A DNA stretch of 64,000 nt, from the NCBI RefSeq assembly GCF_900141705.1, contig NZ_FQYM01000002.1, forward strand, positions 118,072-182,071, given 5' to 3'. Positions 8,517 through 18,508 of this stretch are shown here, piece after piece; positions within the stretch are counted from its first letter, which is position 1, and each line of letters begins with the position of its first letter. The position numbers were made by a program, and so were the translations under genes. The notes beneath the pieces are model-generated. The model was given only the letters and a program-made list of their open reading frames with translations, did not search any database and had not been told where the DNA came from. This stretch comes from Fibrobacter sp. UWP2 (GTDB taxonomy: Bacteria; Fibrobacterota; Fibrobacteria; Fibrobacterales; Fibrobacteraceae).

Positions 8517-11516
8517 TTGGCTGCAACTAAGAAAAAAACGACGAAAGGAAAGGGAAATTCTAAAAAAATCGCCGAAAGTGACAACGAAACCCCGTTTTAC
8601 CAGATGGTTTTGGGGTGGTTCCTGTTTTCTGTCGGCGTTGTTTTGTTGCTGGGGTGCGTGAGCTCGGTCTACAGCGGAAGCGAGGGCAACTGGCTCGGCC
8701 CCGTTTTTGGCGGCATGGTCCCCGATGCGTTCACGTTTGTTTTTGGCCGCCTGCCGGTCATCTTTTTTACCTTGGCGCTTGTGCTTTGGGGACTCTTTAT
8801 TGCTCTCAAGAACCTGCGCGAACGCCTGCTCAGTTTCTCGGTGGGCATGACTCTTTTGACGTTGGATCTGTCGTGCCTGCTCTCCTTGAAATCTTATGGG
8901 GCGACAGGGCTTTCGAGGGAGGTGCTGTTCTCCAACGGTGGCGTGCTGGGGCAGTTCTTTATGCAGTACGTGTTTGTTTCTGTGTTCGGGACGGTCTCGG
9001 TCTTGGCGCCGGTCATGATTTTGGTTGCCGTGCTGGTATTGGTGCTGGTCCTTTCGTTTGGCGTTCGCCCAAGGCATTTTGCCTTTTTGGCTAAAGCCGC
9101 GAAGTGGGTGGCGGGTCTCTTCCATAAAAAAGCGGTTGATGCCGACGATACGGTCGCCGGTATGGAGCGCGAGCCGGTTCGTAATACCCGTGGCGATAGT
9201 GATCGCAGGAGCGTGCTCGTCGACGACAGCACCATGTATTCTGTGCCCGATGGCTATAAAATCAAGGATAAGGCCGAGATCAAGCCGTTCAAGGTCAAAC
9301 GTGGCATGATGGGCCCCGTGGGCGAATCCCGCGACGAGGAGTTGCCTGCGAATGTCGCGAATGGTCTTGCCGAGAACCCGTATGCCGACATGACGACCAT
9401 GGCGCCCCCGGGATTCAAACGGGGGGACGATGCGACTGTCGTGGCCGATGCGACGGTTGCCGCGGCGGCGGAGCCTTCGACGGGCAATTTGGGCGAGGAT
9501 CCCGAGATTTTGCGTTTGGAAGAGGAACTGCGCAATAACGAACGCCACATGAGCGCGTTGCAGATAAAGGAAATCCGTGACCGCATTGCTGCCATCCGCA
9601 GGGCGCGTGATGTTTTGGAATGGGAAAAGGCGCACCAGAACCGCCTGGTGGTGAAGGGAGCTGTGCGCGGTGGCGAAAAAGAGGCGGTAACAAGTGGTGC
9701 CGCCGCGGATCGCCGGGCTGCAGACGAACCGACGGTTGCCGAAGAACGTACGGTTGCCGATGGACGTACGGTTGCCGATGGACGTACGGTTGCTGATGAA
9801 CGTACTATTGCCGATGAACGTACGGTTGCCGATGAACGTACTGTTGTCGCTGGCTCCGAGGGGACGTTCTCTGGAGAAACGGCTTCTGACGACGACACTT
9901 ACATCCCAGTCATCGTGGGTTCCGACGAAGTCGATCAGGATCCGTCGTACGTGCCGCCGAACCAGATTGGTACCGCGGCTTCGACGGGTATTCCGCAACG
10001 CGATCCCACGGTGCATTATGACGAGTACAAGATTCCGACCGTCGACGAAATTCTCGATTCCCATGACCCGCAGCCGGCGGACTACACCGAGGATGAACTC
10101 AACGAGATTGGCCACATGCTCGAGGAAAAGCTCGAGAACTTCAAGGTGAAGGGGAAGGTTGTCGGTTGCGAGACCGGCCCCGTGATTACGCGGTTCGAGG
10201 TGGAACCGGGTCCGGGCGTGAAGGTGTCGCAGTTCAGTGCCTTGCAAGATGACCTCGCAATGGCTTTGAAGGCGACATCCATCCGTATTTTGACGCCCAT
10301 CCCCGGCAAGGGAGCTGTGGGTATCGAAATCCCGAACAGGAAGGCGCAAACCATTTACGGCCGCGACATTTTTGAAAGCGATGCGTTTAAACCGAGTTCC
10401 GATAAAATTGTGATGGCGCTCGGCAAGGACATTTCGGGTGAACCTTTTGCCATGGACTTGGCCAAGGCTCCGCACCTGATGATTGCGGGCCAGACCGGTT
10501 CAGGTAAGTCTGTTTGCATTAACGCCCTCATGGCGAGCATGCTCTTTAGCAAGACGCCTGACGAACTCCGCATGATTCTGGTGGACCCCAAGGCAGTGGA
10601 ACTCAAAATGTACGAGAACATCCCGCACTTGCTCGCCCCCGTAATTACCAAGCCCGAGGTCGCCATCCAGGCGTTGCAGTGGCTGTGTTACGAGATGGAC
10701 CGCCGCACCGAGGTGCTGGCGCAGGCGAAGGTGCGTAACCTGCTCGGCTTCAACGAAAAGTTCGAGGCGGGCGAGTTGCCCGATGAGGTACCCGAAGAAG
10801 ATCGCAGCCATCGCATGGCGTTCATCGTCGTGATCATCGACGAAATGGCCGACCTCATGATGGTCGCTGGCAAGGAAATAGAGAAGAACGTGAGCCGCCT
10901 GGCAGCAAAGGCGCGTGCCGTGGGCATACACCTGGTGCTTGCTACGCAGCGTCCTTCTGTAAAGGTCATTACCGGTAACATCAAGGCGAACCTCCCGACG
11001 CGTATCAGCTTCAAGGTGGCCTCCCAGGTGGACGCCCGCACGGTGATGGACCACGCCGGTGCCGAAAAGCTTTTGGGCCGCGGCGATATGCTGTACAAGG
11101 CGGTGAATGCACCCGACCCTGTGCGCGTGCATGGTGCGTTCCTCAGCGACGAGGAAGCCGAAAAGCTCGCCGACGCCTGCAGCAACCAGAACGTTTTCTA
11201 CCCGCAATTGGAAACCTTTGACGTCGAGGGAGCCGAAGGCGAGGGCGAGGAAGGCGAAGGCAATGCCGCCATGAACGAGAAAAAGGACAAGTTGCTGTTC
11301 GAAGTTGCCAAATGGGCCATCGAATGCGGTAACGGTCTTTCGACTTCAGCTGTGCAGCGCCACTTTAGCGTGGGTTACAGCCGTGCAGGCAAGATTGTGG
11401 ACCAACTCTTTGGCATGGGTCTGTGCGCCCGCAGCACTGGCAACTCCAAGCCTCGTGCGATGCTCATCGGCATGGACGAGCTGATGCAACTCGAACGTTC
11501 CGGAGCCTTTAGGTAA
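8517..11516 (+). CDS. ftsK: DNA translocase FtsK/SpoIIIE
   Basis: Septal DNA pump that moves chromosome termini and activates dimer resolution. The N-terminus has a basic Lys-rich segment, then four hydrophobic helices (about 30-175). A charged linker (180-500) includes six hexapeptide TVADER-type repeats. The RecA-like motor carries Walker A GQTGSGKSV near residue 660, VDPKAVELKMY, Walker B VVIIDEMADLMM and LATQRPSVKVITG. The C-terminal winged-helix gamma domain (FEVAKWAIECGNGLSTSAVQ) would read KOPS-like sequences. I chose TTG at 8517 because AAGGAG lies 7 bases before it; an ATG at 8448 would overlap the cyclase start. Length 999 residues. Confidence 0.96.
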   Translation: MAATKKKTTKGKGNSKKIAESDNETPFYQMVLGWFLFSVGVVLLLGCVSSVYSGSEGNWLGPVFGGMVPDAFTFVFGRLPVIFFTLALVLWGLFIALKNLRERLLSFSVGMTLLTLDLSCLLSLKSYGATGLSREVLFSNGGVLGQFFMQYVFVSVFGTVSVLAPVMILVAVLVLVLVLSFGVRPRHFAFLAKAAKWVAGLFHKKAVDADDTVAGMEREPVRNTRGDSDRRSVLVDDSTMYSVPDGYKIKDKAEIKPFKVKRGMMGPVGESRDEELPANVANGLAENPYADMTTMAPPGFKRGDDATVVADATVAAAAEPSTGNLGEDPEILRLEEELRNNERHMSALQIKEIRDRIAAIRRARDVLEWEKAHQNRLVVKGAVRGGEKEAVTSGAAADRRAADEPTVAEERTVADGRTVADGRTVADERTIADERTVADERTVVAGSEGTFSGETASDDDTYIPVIVGSDEVDQDPSYVPPNQIGTAASTGIPQRDPTVHYDEYKIPTVDEILDSHDPQPADYTEDELNEIGHMLEEKLENFKVKGKVVGCETGPVITRFEVEPGPGVKVSQFSALQDDLAMALKATSIRILTPIPGKGAVGIEIPNRKAQTIYGRDIFESDAFKPSSDKIVMALGKDISGEPFAMDLAKAPHLMIAGQTGSGKSVCINALMASMLFSKTPDELRMILVDPKAVELKMYENIPHLLAPVITKPEVAIQALQWLCYEMDRRTEVLAQAKVRNLLGFNEKFEAGELPDEVPEEDRSHRMAFIVVIIDEMADLMMVAGKEIEKNVSRLAAKARAVGIHLVLATQRPSVKVITGNIKANLPTRISFKVASQVDARTVMDHAGAEKLLGRGDMLYKAVNAPDPVRVHGAFLSDEEAEKLADACSNQNVFYPQLETFDVEGAEGEGEEGEGNAAMNEKKDKLLFEVAKWAIECGNGLSTSAVQRHFSVGYSRAGKIVDQLFGMGLCARSTGNSKPRAMLIGMDELMQLERSGAFR
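9733..9840 (+). repeat. Six 18-bp tandem repeats inside ftsK
   Basis: Six contiguous 18-bp units of the type CGGTTGCCGATGAACGTA encode the hexapeptide T-V-A-D-E/G-R in the linker of FtsK. Units differ by 0-3 bases and keep the frame. Copy number probably varies between strains by slippage. Confidence 0.95.
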
Positions 11517-11524
11517 AAATAATC

Positions 11525-12391
11525 ATGCAAGAATACGCTCCTTCAAAGATCAATTTGTTTTTGGATGTGATTCGCAAGCGCGAAGACGGCTACCACGATT
11601 TGGGCACGGTGTTCCAAACGGTGGACGCCGGCGATACCGTGTCGGCGGAACTCCGCGACGACGGCGTGGTGACGCTCGAGTATAACGAGCCGCAGGATTA
11701 CCCCAAGGAATCGGACCTCGTTTACAAGGTGGCCTTCGCCTTGAAAAAATACGCGGCAGACCATGGCGATACTCGCGCCCTGGGTGCGGACCTCTTCCTC
11801 GACAAGGTGATGCCTCTTGGGGCGGGCCTTGGCGGTGGCAGCGCCGATGCCGCAGCAACGCTCCGCTTGCTGAACCGCCTCTGGGACCTAAAACTGGATC
11901 CCCAGGTGCTGGAGTCTATCGGGGCGACCCTCGGTGCCGACGTCCCGTTTTTGGTCCGAGGCGGCACGGCTTTCGCCGAGGGCATCGGCGACCGCCTGAC
12001 GTTTGTAGCCCCCTTGGATTTGCCTGCCGGAAACGTTCTCCTCATCGCGACTCCCCTCGATGCCGTCCCCACAAAGGACGCCTACGCGGGCGTCCCCAAG
12101 TCTGGACCCGACCGTTGGGAGCAGTACAAGGCGCGCTGGAACGGGGCCGCGTCGGTTTTTGCGACTGAGTCGCTCTTTAACGCCTTCGAAATTTCGGTGT
12201 TCCCCAAGCACCCGCTTGTTGCCCAGATGAAGGCGAAGTTCCTCGAGCTCGGGGCGAAATGCGCACTTATGAGCGGTTCGGGCGCTTCCGTGTTCGGCAT
12301 TTTTGAGTCGAGGACCGATGCTGAGGCTGCCGCCCTGGCCATGCACCCCATATCCCGTTACCAGACCATCACCAAGTTCTGGCACCGCTAG
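11525..12391 (+). CDS. ispE: 4-diphosphocytidyl-2-C-methyl-D-erythritol kinase
   Basis: GHMP kinase of the non-mevalonate isoprenoid pathway that phosphorylates CDP-methylerythritol. The N-terminus has PSKINLFLDVIRKREDGYHDL with the substrate-binding Lys and Asp. The glycine-rich ATP loop MPLGAGLGGGSADAAATL is at about residues 98-115, and the third GHMP motif is ALMSGSGASVFGIF near the C-terminus. The length of 288 is normal. It starts 8 bp after ftsK stops, so both are likely on one message. Two terminators follow. Confidence 0.95.
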   Translation: MQEYAPSKINLFLDVIRKREDGYHDLGTVFQTVDAGDTVSAELRDDGVVTLEYNEPQDYPKESDLVYKVAFALKKYAADHGDTRALGADLFLDKVMPLGAGLGGGSADAAATLRLLNRLWDLKLDPQVLESIGATLGADVPFLVRGGTAFAEGIGDRLTFVAPLDLPAGNVLLIATPLDAVPTKDAYAGVPKSGPDRWEQYKARWNGAASVFATESLFNAFEISVFPKHPLVAQMKAKFLELGAKCALMSGSGASVFGIFESRTDAEAAALAMHPISRYQTITKFWHR

Positions 12392-12392
12392 T

Positions 12393-12415
12393 CGGGTTCT
12401 TTTTAGCCCGTTTTT
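12393..12415 (+). terminator. Intrinsic terminator after ispE
   Basis: A short stem CGGG / CCCG is followed by T5. It is weak alone and is backed by a second, longer hairpin immediately downstream. Confidence 0.5.
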
Positions 12416-12418
12416 GTT

Positions 12419-12457
12419 AAAAAAAAAGCCATTTCCCTTTAAAAGGGGTGGCTTTTT
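12419..12457 (+). terminator. Second intrinsic terminator between ispE and tRNA-Gln
   Basis: AAAAGCCA pairs with TGGCTTTT and CCCTTT with AAAAGGG, giving a long A/T-flanked stem with a small internal bulge that ends in T6. It isolates the tRNA from ispE transcription and may also work leftward. Confidence 0.75.
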
Positions 12458-12478
12458 TACTATAATTGTCGCCACCAT

Positions 12479-12550
12479 TGGGGTATCGTCAAGTGGTAAG
12501 ACAACGGATTTTGATTCCGTTATTCGTTGGTTCGAATCCAGCTACCCCAA
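12479..12550 (+). tRNA. tRNA-Gln (anticodon TTG)
   Basis: The complete cloverleaf can be folded by eye. The acceptor arm TGGGGTA (12479-12485) pairs with TACCCCA (12543-12549) and the discriminator is A12550. The D arm is GTC...GAC. The anticodon stem ACGGA / TCCGT has loop TTTTGAT with TTG at 12511-12513. The T arm GTTGG / CCAGC encloses TTCGAAT. No 3' CCA is encoded. TATAATTG a few bases upstream is its likely -10 box. Confidence 0.97.
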
Positions 12551-12586
12551 TGAATTTTTTTAACTCATATCCAAATTGGAGAAAAA

Positions 12587-13237
12587 ATGGAACTCACAAC
12601 GCTCAAAGCTACCTCGAGAGTGCTAGGTGCAAACCGTGCTAACGCCCGTTTGCGTAAGGCTGGTCAGATTCCGGCCGTCTATTATGGTAAGGGTACCGAA
12701 GCTGTGAACATTAGCGTCAGCGACATCGACCTGCGCAAGGTTCTCGCTCCGGGCAAGCGTTACACGCTTCTCGACCTCGAAATCGATGGCAAGGCCGGCA
12801 ATCCGGCTGTTGTTTACTCCTACCAGAAGGATGCCATCACTCAGAAGTTCATCCACATCGACTTCATCAAGATCGCAGAAGACTCCATGGTCAAGGTCCG
12901 CGTCCCGGTGAAGCTCTCCGGTCTCCCGATTGGCGTCAAGACCCAGGGCGGTCTCTTCTCTCAGGAAACCCGCTACCTCATGCTCGCTGCCAAGCCGGCT
13001 TGCATCCCGACCGTTCTCGAATTGGATATTTCCAACTTCGAGACCAACGTGACCTTCTATGCCAAGGACTTCAAGCTCCCCGAAGGCGTGGAACTCGCTT
13101 CCGGTCCTCGCACCGTTATCTTCACGATTTCCTCCAAGGCTAAGAAGAAGGAAGCCGCTGAAGAAGCCGCCGCTCCGGCCGCTGCCGCTGCTCCGGCTGC
13201 TGCTGACTCCGCCGCTCCGGCTGCCGAAGCCAAGTAA
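12587..13237 (+). CDS. rplY: 50S ribosomal protein L25 (Ctc form)
   Basis: 5S rRNA-binding ribosomal protein. The N-terminal L25 beta-barrel is at about residues 1-92 (LKATSRVLGANRANARLRKAGQIPAVYYG). The C-terminal TL5/Ctc domain is at about 98-185 (VKVRVPVKLSGLPIGVKTQGG). A final tail of about 30 residues is almost only Ala, Pro and Glu. Length 216. ATG at 12587 follows GGAG by 7 bases. It may share a transcript with the tRNA just upstream. L25 next to pth is a common bacterial pair, as found here. Confidence 0.95.
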   Translation: MELTTLKATSRVLGANRANARLRKAGQIPAVYYGKGTEAVNISVSDIDLRKVLAPGKRYTLLDLEIDGKAGNPAVVYSYQKDAITQKFIHIDFIKIAEDSMVKVRVPVKLSGLPIGVKTQGGLFSQETRYLMLAAKPACIPTVLELDISNFETNVTFYAKDFKLPEGVELASGPRTVIFTISSKAKKKEAAEEAAAPAAAAAPAAADSAAPAAEAK

Positions 13238-13256
13238 CGCGAAGCTTTTAAAGCGA

Positions 13257-13294
13257 AAAACGCCTGTGGTTTTATGCCGCGGGCGTTTTTTTTT
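13257..13294 (+). terminator. Intrinsic terminator between L25 and pth
   Basis: AACGCCTGTGG pairs with CCGCGGGCGTT, allowing two G-U pairs, and is followed by a run of nine T. The T run continues into TATTTTTG, a possible -10 box for pth. Confidence 0.85.
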
Positions 13295-13306
13295 ATTTTT
13301 GGCGGC

Positions 13307-13861
13307 ATGTATCTAATCGTCGGACTCGGGAATCCCGGAACTCAGTATAGCAACACGCATCACAATGCGGGTTTTATGGCGGTCGAAAAGCTCGCCGACC
13401 CGAACAAGGACTGGAAAAGCGAACACAAGGCGCTCACCATGAAGGTGAATGTCGCGGGCGAGGAATGCCTCCTGGTAAAACCACAGACCTACATGAACCT
13501 CTCGGGCGAGGCCGTCCAGGCCCTGATGACCTGGTACAAGGTGAAGGTGGACCACCTGCTTGTCTTTAGCGACGATATCAACCTGGACGTGGGCCGCATC
13601 CGCTGCCGCAAGGACGGGAGCCACGGCGGCCAGAACGGGCTTAGGAACATCATCGAGCATGTGGGCGACAAGTTCCCGCGCATCCGCTTTGGGGTAGGGA
13701 AGTGCCCGCCAAAATTCGACCTCAGCAACTGGGTACTTGCGAAGTTCCCTCCCGAGGATCGCCCGCTATTTGATGAGGCGATTGCAAAAGTGCCTGCGCT
13801 TGTGGAATGCTATTTCAAGCTCGGCATCGAGAAGTGCATGGAACGCTACAACGGGAAGTAG
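13307..13861 (+). CDS. pth: Peptidyl-tRNA hydrolase
   Basis: Frees tRNA from stalled peptidyl-tRNA. It begins MYLIVGLGNPGTQYSNTHHNAGF, with the catalytic His in the NTHHN motif and active-site Asn in the first motif. KPQTYMNLSGEAV and DINLDVGRIRCRKDGSHGGQNGL follow. At 184 residues it fits the family. The start at 13307 matches the usual N-terminus. It has no Shine-Dalgarno sequence and lies 7 bases after TATTTT, directly behind the L25 terminator, so a leaderless message is possible. Confidence 0.95.
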   Translation: MYLIVGLGNPGTQYSNTHHNAGFMAVEKLADPNKDWKSEHKALTMKVNVAGEECLLVKPQTYMNLSGEAVQALMTWYKVKVDHLLVFSDDINLDVGRIRCRKDGSHGGQNGLRNIIEHVGDKFPRIRFGVGKCPPKFDLSNWVLAKFPPEDRPLFDEAIAKVPALVECYFKLGIEKCMERYNGK

Positions 13862-13882
13862 CGATGCCCGCGGTGTTTACGA

Positions 13883-14087
13883 TTACCGCTGCTTAAATTT
13901 TTGCAAGAAAAAGCAGCCGACAAGCAAAAGCGAAATGACGAAGAAGAACGCGGTCCCCTTGAGGTAAAAACCGGCATTCGTCGAGCGCGGGTCGAATCCG
14001 TCGATGGCGACTTCGCGGAAACGCTTGTCCAGGTATTCGGACCGGCATGCCTTGCAGGTGATGACGGGGCTCCCGTAGGCCCACGAA
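13883..14087 (-). pseudogene. C-terminal remnant of an unrecognised small membrane protein
   Basis: The minus frame ending at 13883 reads SWAYGSPVITCKACRSEYLD, then KRFREVAIDGFDPRST, a membrane helix (TAFFFVISLLLVGCFFLQ) and a basic tail KFKQR. The composition looks like a real protein end with a CxxC knuckle and one membrane anchor. Upstream of about 14088 the frame continues only as antisense of a FISUMP fragment, so the 5' part appears lost. The family is not recognised. Confidence 0.4.
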
Positions 14088-14471
14088 TTGGCCGCTTGTA
14101 TTGGCGTGATTTTCGCGTCAATATTGTGCGCCTGTTCCGAGTCGTTTACCGACCCACGAGACGGGAGTACGTACAAAGTTGTGAAAATTGGTGAAAAGGT
14201 CTGGATGGCAGAGAACCTGAACTTCGACATCCCCGAGGGATTTCGCTTGCCTACCAAAGAAGTTTTTGATGAGTTGGTAGCTTCTGTCGGGGGGGGCAGC
14301 CCTCGGCAGGAAATACCTTGGAGTGGGAGTGCCCATTCTTTTTACGGCTTGCACTATTTGGCTGATGATGCTCTTGTAGCTTTTGAACTGTGGTGGAGGC
14401 GTTTAACGGTTCCAGCCGGAGTGGCCACCCCCGTAAGAGACCGGGTCGTCTTCGTTGTCGTAGTCACGTGA
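14088..14471 (+). pseudogene. Fragment of a FISUMP-domain (Fibrobacter major paralogous) lipoprotein
   Basis: The frame starts at a TTG and first reads a lipoprotein-like signal ending SILCAC. FTDPRDGSTYKVVKIGEKVWMAENLNF follows, which matches the opening of the Fibrobacter succinogenes major paralogous domain (TIGR02145). It then jumps to EGFRLPTKEVFDELVASVGG, normally reached only after a Cys-containing stretch of some 30 residues that is missing here. The last 25 or so residues are antisense of the 55-residue gene at 14403-14570. The domain is internally deleted and C-terminally cut, so I call it a decayed fragment. These domains sit in secreted proteins of unknown function. Confidence 0.55.
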
Positions 14472-14570
14472 GGGCGTTGTGGCGGCGCTGCCGAGCCAGG
14501 CGTGCATCCTTTTGAGACGCTCTTTCTTGGCGTCTTTTGGAGTCTGATCTTTGTTAGATAAATCCGTCAT
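14403..14570 (-). CDS. Small protein of 55 residues, unknown function
   Basis: A short frame from ATG 14570 to TAA 14403 starts MTDLSNKDQTPKDAKKERLK and ends DDPVSYGGGHSGWNR. It is highly charged in the first 25 residues, contains RMHAWLGSAATTP, and ends with an acidic and Gly-rich tail. It has no signal or membrane segment. A TATATT box ends exactly 7 bases before the ATG, with TTGAGG 16 bases further up, and there is no ribosome binding site. The promoter match supports a real gene. Family not recognised. Confidence 0.55.
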   Translation of the reverse strand: MTDLSNKDQTPKDAKKERLKRMHAWLGSAATTPSRDYDNEDDPVSYGGGHSGWNR

Positions 14571-14577
14571 ACGCAAA

Positions 14578-16132
<1,555 letters not shown>

Positions 16133-16157
16133 ACCGCTTGCTTTGTACGTCAAGTTG

Positions 16158-16194
16158 AAAAAATCGACCCTCGTAAATGGGGTCGATTTTTTTT
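16158..16194 (+). terminator. Intrinsic terminator after guaB
   Basis: AAATCGACCC pairs with GGGTCGATTT across a short loop and ends in T8. The A-run at the 5' side means it can also serve the convergent gene at 16220. Confidence 0.9.
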
Positions 16195-16219
16195 GCGATG
16201 TTTTTAAACAGGGTAGAAT

Positions 16220-17077
16220 TTAGAACGGGAACAGGAAGCCGATGCCGTACGGCAGCTTGAAGTTGTCGTTGTCGAATGTCCCGTGCTTTTTGCTCATGTG
16301 CAGGTAGTAGTCGCCGTTGGCGGCAAAGAACTCGAAACCGAGCTCGATGTACATGCCGAAGTGCATCATAAAGAGCGCTTCGCCGCCGATGCCAACCACG
16401 ACACGCCAGGCGTTGAGCGTCTCCTCGTATTCCTCGAAGTCGCCACCGCCCAAGTTGCGGTCCCTGTCGTAGGAGCCGTGTATCCAGTCGTTGGTGAGGA
16501 ACATGTAGAAGTACCGCATTTCCATGGGGTAGTAGGTGACTGTCGCGCCCACCTGGAACACCTTGTCGGTGTAGTCGGTAAAGTGGACGCCGACGTTCAG
16601 CAGTTCTTGCGCCACGATGTACTCGAACGAGGCGTAGCCGCGGCTTGGGGATTCCAGGCCGACGGTCGCCATGAAACGGAATATGGGGGCGTCCCTCGAG
16701 TACACGCGGCGTTCCGCGGGCTTTTGGGGCGTGTCGTTGCCGTCGTACAGCACAAGTCCGCCGACGCCCGAGGTTTCGGAAGAGGACGATTCGGGCTGCG
16801 AGACGGCTTGCTCCGACGAGGAGGAGCCCGTATCGTAGGTGGAGTTCATGAAGTCGTCGAACTGCGCTTGCCTGGCGGCTGCGGAGTCGGTTGCTGTGGT
16901 GTTCGCGGAATCGGCTGTGACGGCGGCGGGAACGTCCGCGGCAATGTTCGCGGAATCGGCTGTGACGGCGGCGGGAACGTCCGCGGCAATGTTCGCGGAA
17001 TCGGCCGGTTCCTGGGCGAAGGCCGCAAGCGTAAAGGCGGCGACTATGGCTAGGCCGGTTTTAAAGAGTCTGTTCAT
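16220..17077 (-). CDS. Putative outer-membrane beta-barrel protein with repeated Ala-rich linker
   Basis: Not assigned to a family. It has a Sec signal (MNRLFKTGLAIVAAFTLAAFA), then an Ala/Asp-rich linker containing a perfect 15-residue duplication ADSANIAADVPAAVT, a Ser-rich spacer (SSSSEQAVSQPESSSS), and a C-terminal half of about 160 residues with alternating aromatic beta strands. The chain ends in FLFPF, and a terminal Phe is typical of outer-membrane barrels. It lies 12 bp downstream of gatA and probably shares its transcript. Alternative: a periplasmic beta protein. Confidence 0.75.
   Translation of the reverse strand: MNRLFKTGLAIVAAFTLAAFAQEPADSANIAADVPAAVTADSANIAADVPAAVTADSANTTATDSAAARQAQFDDFMNSTYDTGSSSSEQAVSQPESSSSETSGVGGLVLYDGNDTPQKPAERRVYSRDAPIFRFMATVGLESPSRGYASFEYIVAQELLNVGVHFTDYTDKVFQVGATVTYYPMEMRYFYMFLTNDWIHGSYDRDRNLGGGDFEEYEETLNAWRVVVGIGGEALFMMHFGMYIELGFEFFAANGDYYLHMSKKHGTFDNDNFKLPYGIGFLFPF
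16905..17006. repeat. 45-bp direct tandem repeat, 2.3 copies, in the barrel protein gene
   Basis: Two identical 45-bp units (16905-16949 and 16950-16994) plus 12 bases of a third encode ADSANIAADVPAAVT. The identity of the two copies implies a recent duplication or ongoing homogenisation. Confidence 0.95.
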
Positions 17078-17089
17078 TGCAACTTCCGT

Positions 17090-18508
17090 TTACTTGTTCA
17101 AAGCTTCGGTCGCGGCGGCAATCGAGAGCAAATCGGTTTCCATGAACGGCTTGCCAATCCACTGGAGGCCGACGGGCATTCCGCCTGCCATGCCGCAGGG
17201 GACGCTGACGCCTGGAAGGCCGGCGAGGTTCAGGCTCACGGTGTAGATGTCGCTCAGGTACACGGCCATGGGGTCGGACTCGTTCATGCCGCACTTGAGC
17301 GGGAGTCCCGGCATTGTGGGGCTCGCGATCACGTCGCAGGTCTTGAAGGCTTCGGTGAAGTCGTCGGTGATCAGGCGGCGAACCTTCTGGGCCTGCACGT
17401 AGTAGGCGTCGTAGAAACCAGCGGAAAGCACGTAGCTGCCGAGAAGAATACGGCGCTGGACTTCCTTGCCAAAGCCTTCACTCCTTGACTTGGCGTAGAG
17501 GTCGAACAGCTTGCGGGCTTCCTTGCTGCGGTAGCCGTAGCGCACGCCGTCGTAGCGGCTCAGGTTGGAACTGGCCTCGGCGGTCGCAATAATGTAGTAG
17601 CTCGACACGGCGTAGCTGATGTGGGGGAGGCTCACTTCCTTGATGGTAGCGCCTTCGGCTTCCAGCTTTTTGAGCATGCCCTCGATGGTGGCCTTGCACT
17701 CGGCGTCGAGGCCTTCGGCAAAGTATTCCTTGGGAACGCCAATCACCTTGCCCTTCACGCCGTCGTTCAGCTTGGCGCAAAAATCTTCGCTCGGGCGGGT
17801 GCTGGTGGTGTTGTCGTGTTCATCGATCCCGACAATCGCGCCGAGGAGCGTTGCCGCGTCCTTGACGGTTGCGCCAAAGGGGCCAATCTGGTCGAGGGAG
17901 CTTGCGTAGGCGAGAAGACCATAGCGGGACACGCGGCCGTAGGTGGGCTTGAGGCCCACAACCCCTGTGCAGGCGGCGGGCTGACGGATGGATCCACCGG
18001 TGTCGGAGCCGAGGGCACAGGGGACCGTGCCACTGGCCACGGCTACGGCCGAGCCGCCACTGGAACCGCCCGGAACGCGGGATTCGTCCAGCGGGTTCTT
18101 GACCGGGCCAAAGTAAGAGGTCTCGTTGCTCGAGCCCATGGCGAATTCGTCCATGTTCGTTTTGCCGACAATCACGGCGCCGGCGGCTTCGAGCTTTTCG
18201 ATGGCAGTCGCCGTGTACGGGGCAACAAAGTTCTCGAGAATCTTGGAAGCGGCGGTCGTGCGCGTACCTTCGATGCACATATTGTCTTTCACGGCGACAG
18301 GGATGCCGTCGAGAGCGCCCAGGGACTTGCCCTCGGCGCGGCGCTTGTCGCTTGCCTTTGCTTTTTCGATGGCGCGTTCGCCAAGTACCGAGATAAAGGC
18401 ATTCAAATTCTTTGTTTCTTCAATTTTTGCAAGGGAAGCCTGGACCAAAGCTTCGGCGGTAGTGCTCCCGCTGGCGAGTTTGGCCTGCAAATCCTGGATA
18501 GATTCCAT
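17090..18508 (-). CDS. gatA: Glutamyl-tRNA(Gln)/aspartyl-tRNA(Asn) amidotransferase subunit A
   Basis: Amidase subunit that releases ammonia from glutamine for transamidation of mischarged tRNA. The Ser-cisSer-Lys triad is visible: Lys in GIPVAVKDNM, cis-Ser in GSDTGGSIRQPA, and the nucleophile Ser in PGGSSGGSAVAVASG. The 472-residue length is normal. ATG at 18508 follows GGAGGAAA and overlaps the upstream stop as TAATG; the longer GTG frame is less likely. No gatB or gatC is in the window. Its presence fits with glutamine being supplied to tRNA-Gln by the indirect route. Confidence 0.94.
   Translation of the reverse strand: MESIQDLQAKLASGSTTAEALVQASLAKIEETKNLNAFISVLGERAIEKAKASDKRRAEGKSLGALDGIPVAVKDNMCIEGTRTTAASKILENFVAPYTATAIEKLEAAGAVIVGKTNMDEFAMGSSNETSYFGPVKNPLDESRVPGGSSGGSAVAVASGTVPCALGSDTGGSIRQPAACTGVVGLKPTYGRVSRYGLLAYASSLDQIGPFGATVKDAATLLGAIVGIDEHDNTTSTRPSEDFCAKLNDGVKGKVIGVPKEYFAEGLDAECKATIEGMLKKLEAEGATIKEVSLPHISYAVSSYYIIATAEASSNLSRYDGVRYGYRSKEARKLFDLYAKSRSEGFGKEVQRRILLGSYVLSAGFYDAYYVQAQKVRRLITDDFTEAFKTCDVIASPTMPGLPLKCGMNESDPMAVYLSDIYTVSLNLAGLPGVSVPCGMAGGMPVGLQWIGKPFMETDLLSIAAATEALNK

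Noticed and set aside
9733..9840. Possible CRISPR-like array
   Set aside because: Units are contiguous 18-bp repeats without spacers and keep the ftsK reading frame, so this is a coding tandem repeat.
8487..10475. 662-codon open frame opposite ftsK
   Set aside because: Antisense of a well-supported FtsK. The tract NRTFIGNRTFIG is only the complement of the 18-bp repeats.
13901..14194. 97-codon plus-strand frame between pth and the FISUMP fragment
   Set aside because: It reads antisense through the better-looking membrane-protein remnant and has no start signal or family features.
14088..14257. 5' extension of the minus-strand remnant to an ATG at 14257
   Set aside because: From about 14088 rightward this frame is simply the complement of the FISUMP-like coding sequence, so the extension is probably not native.
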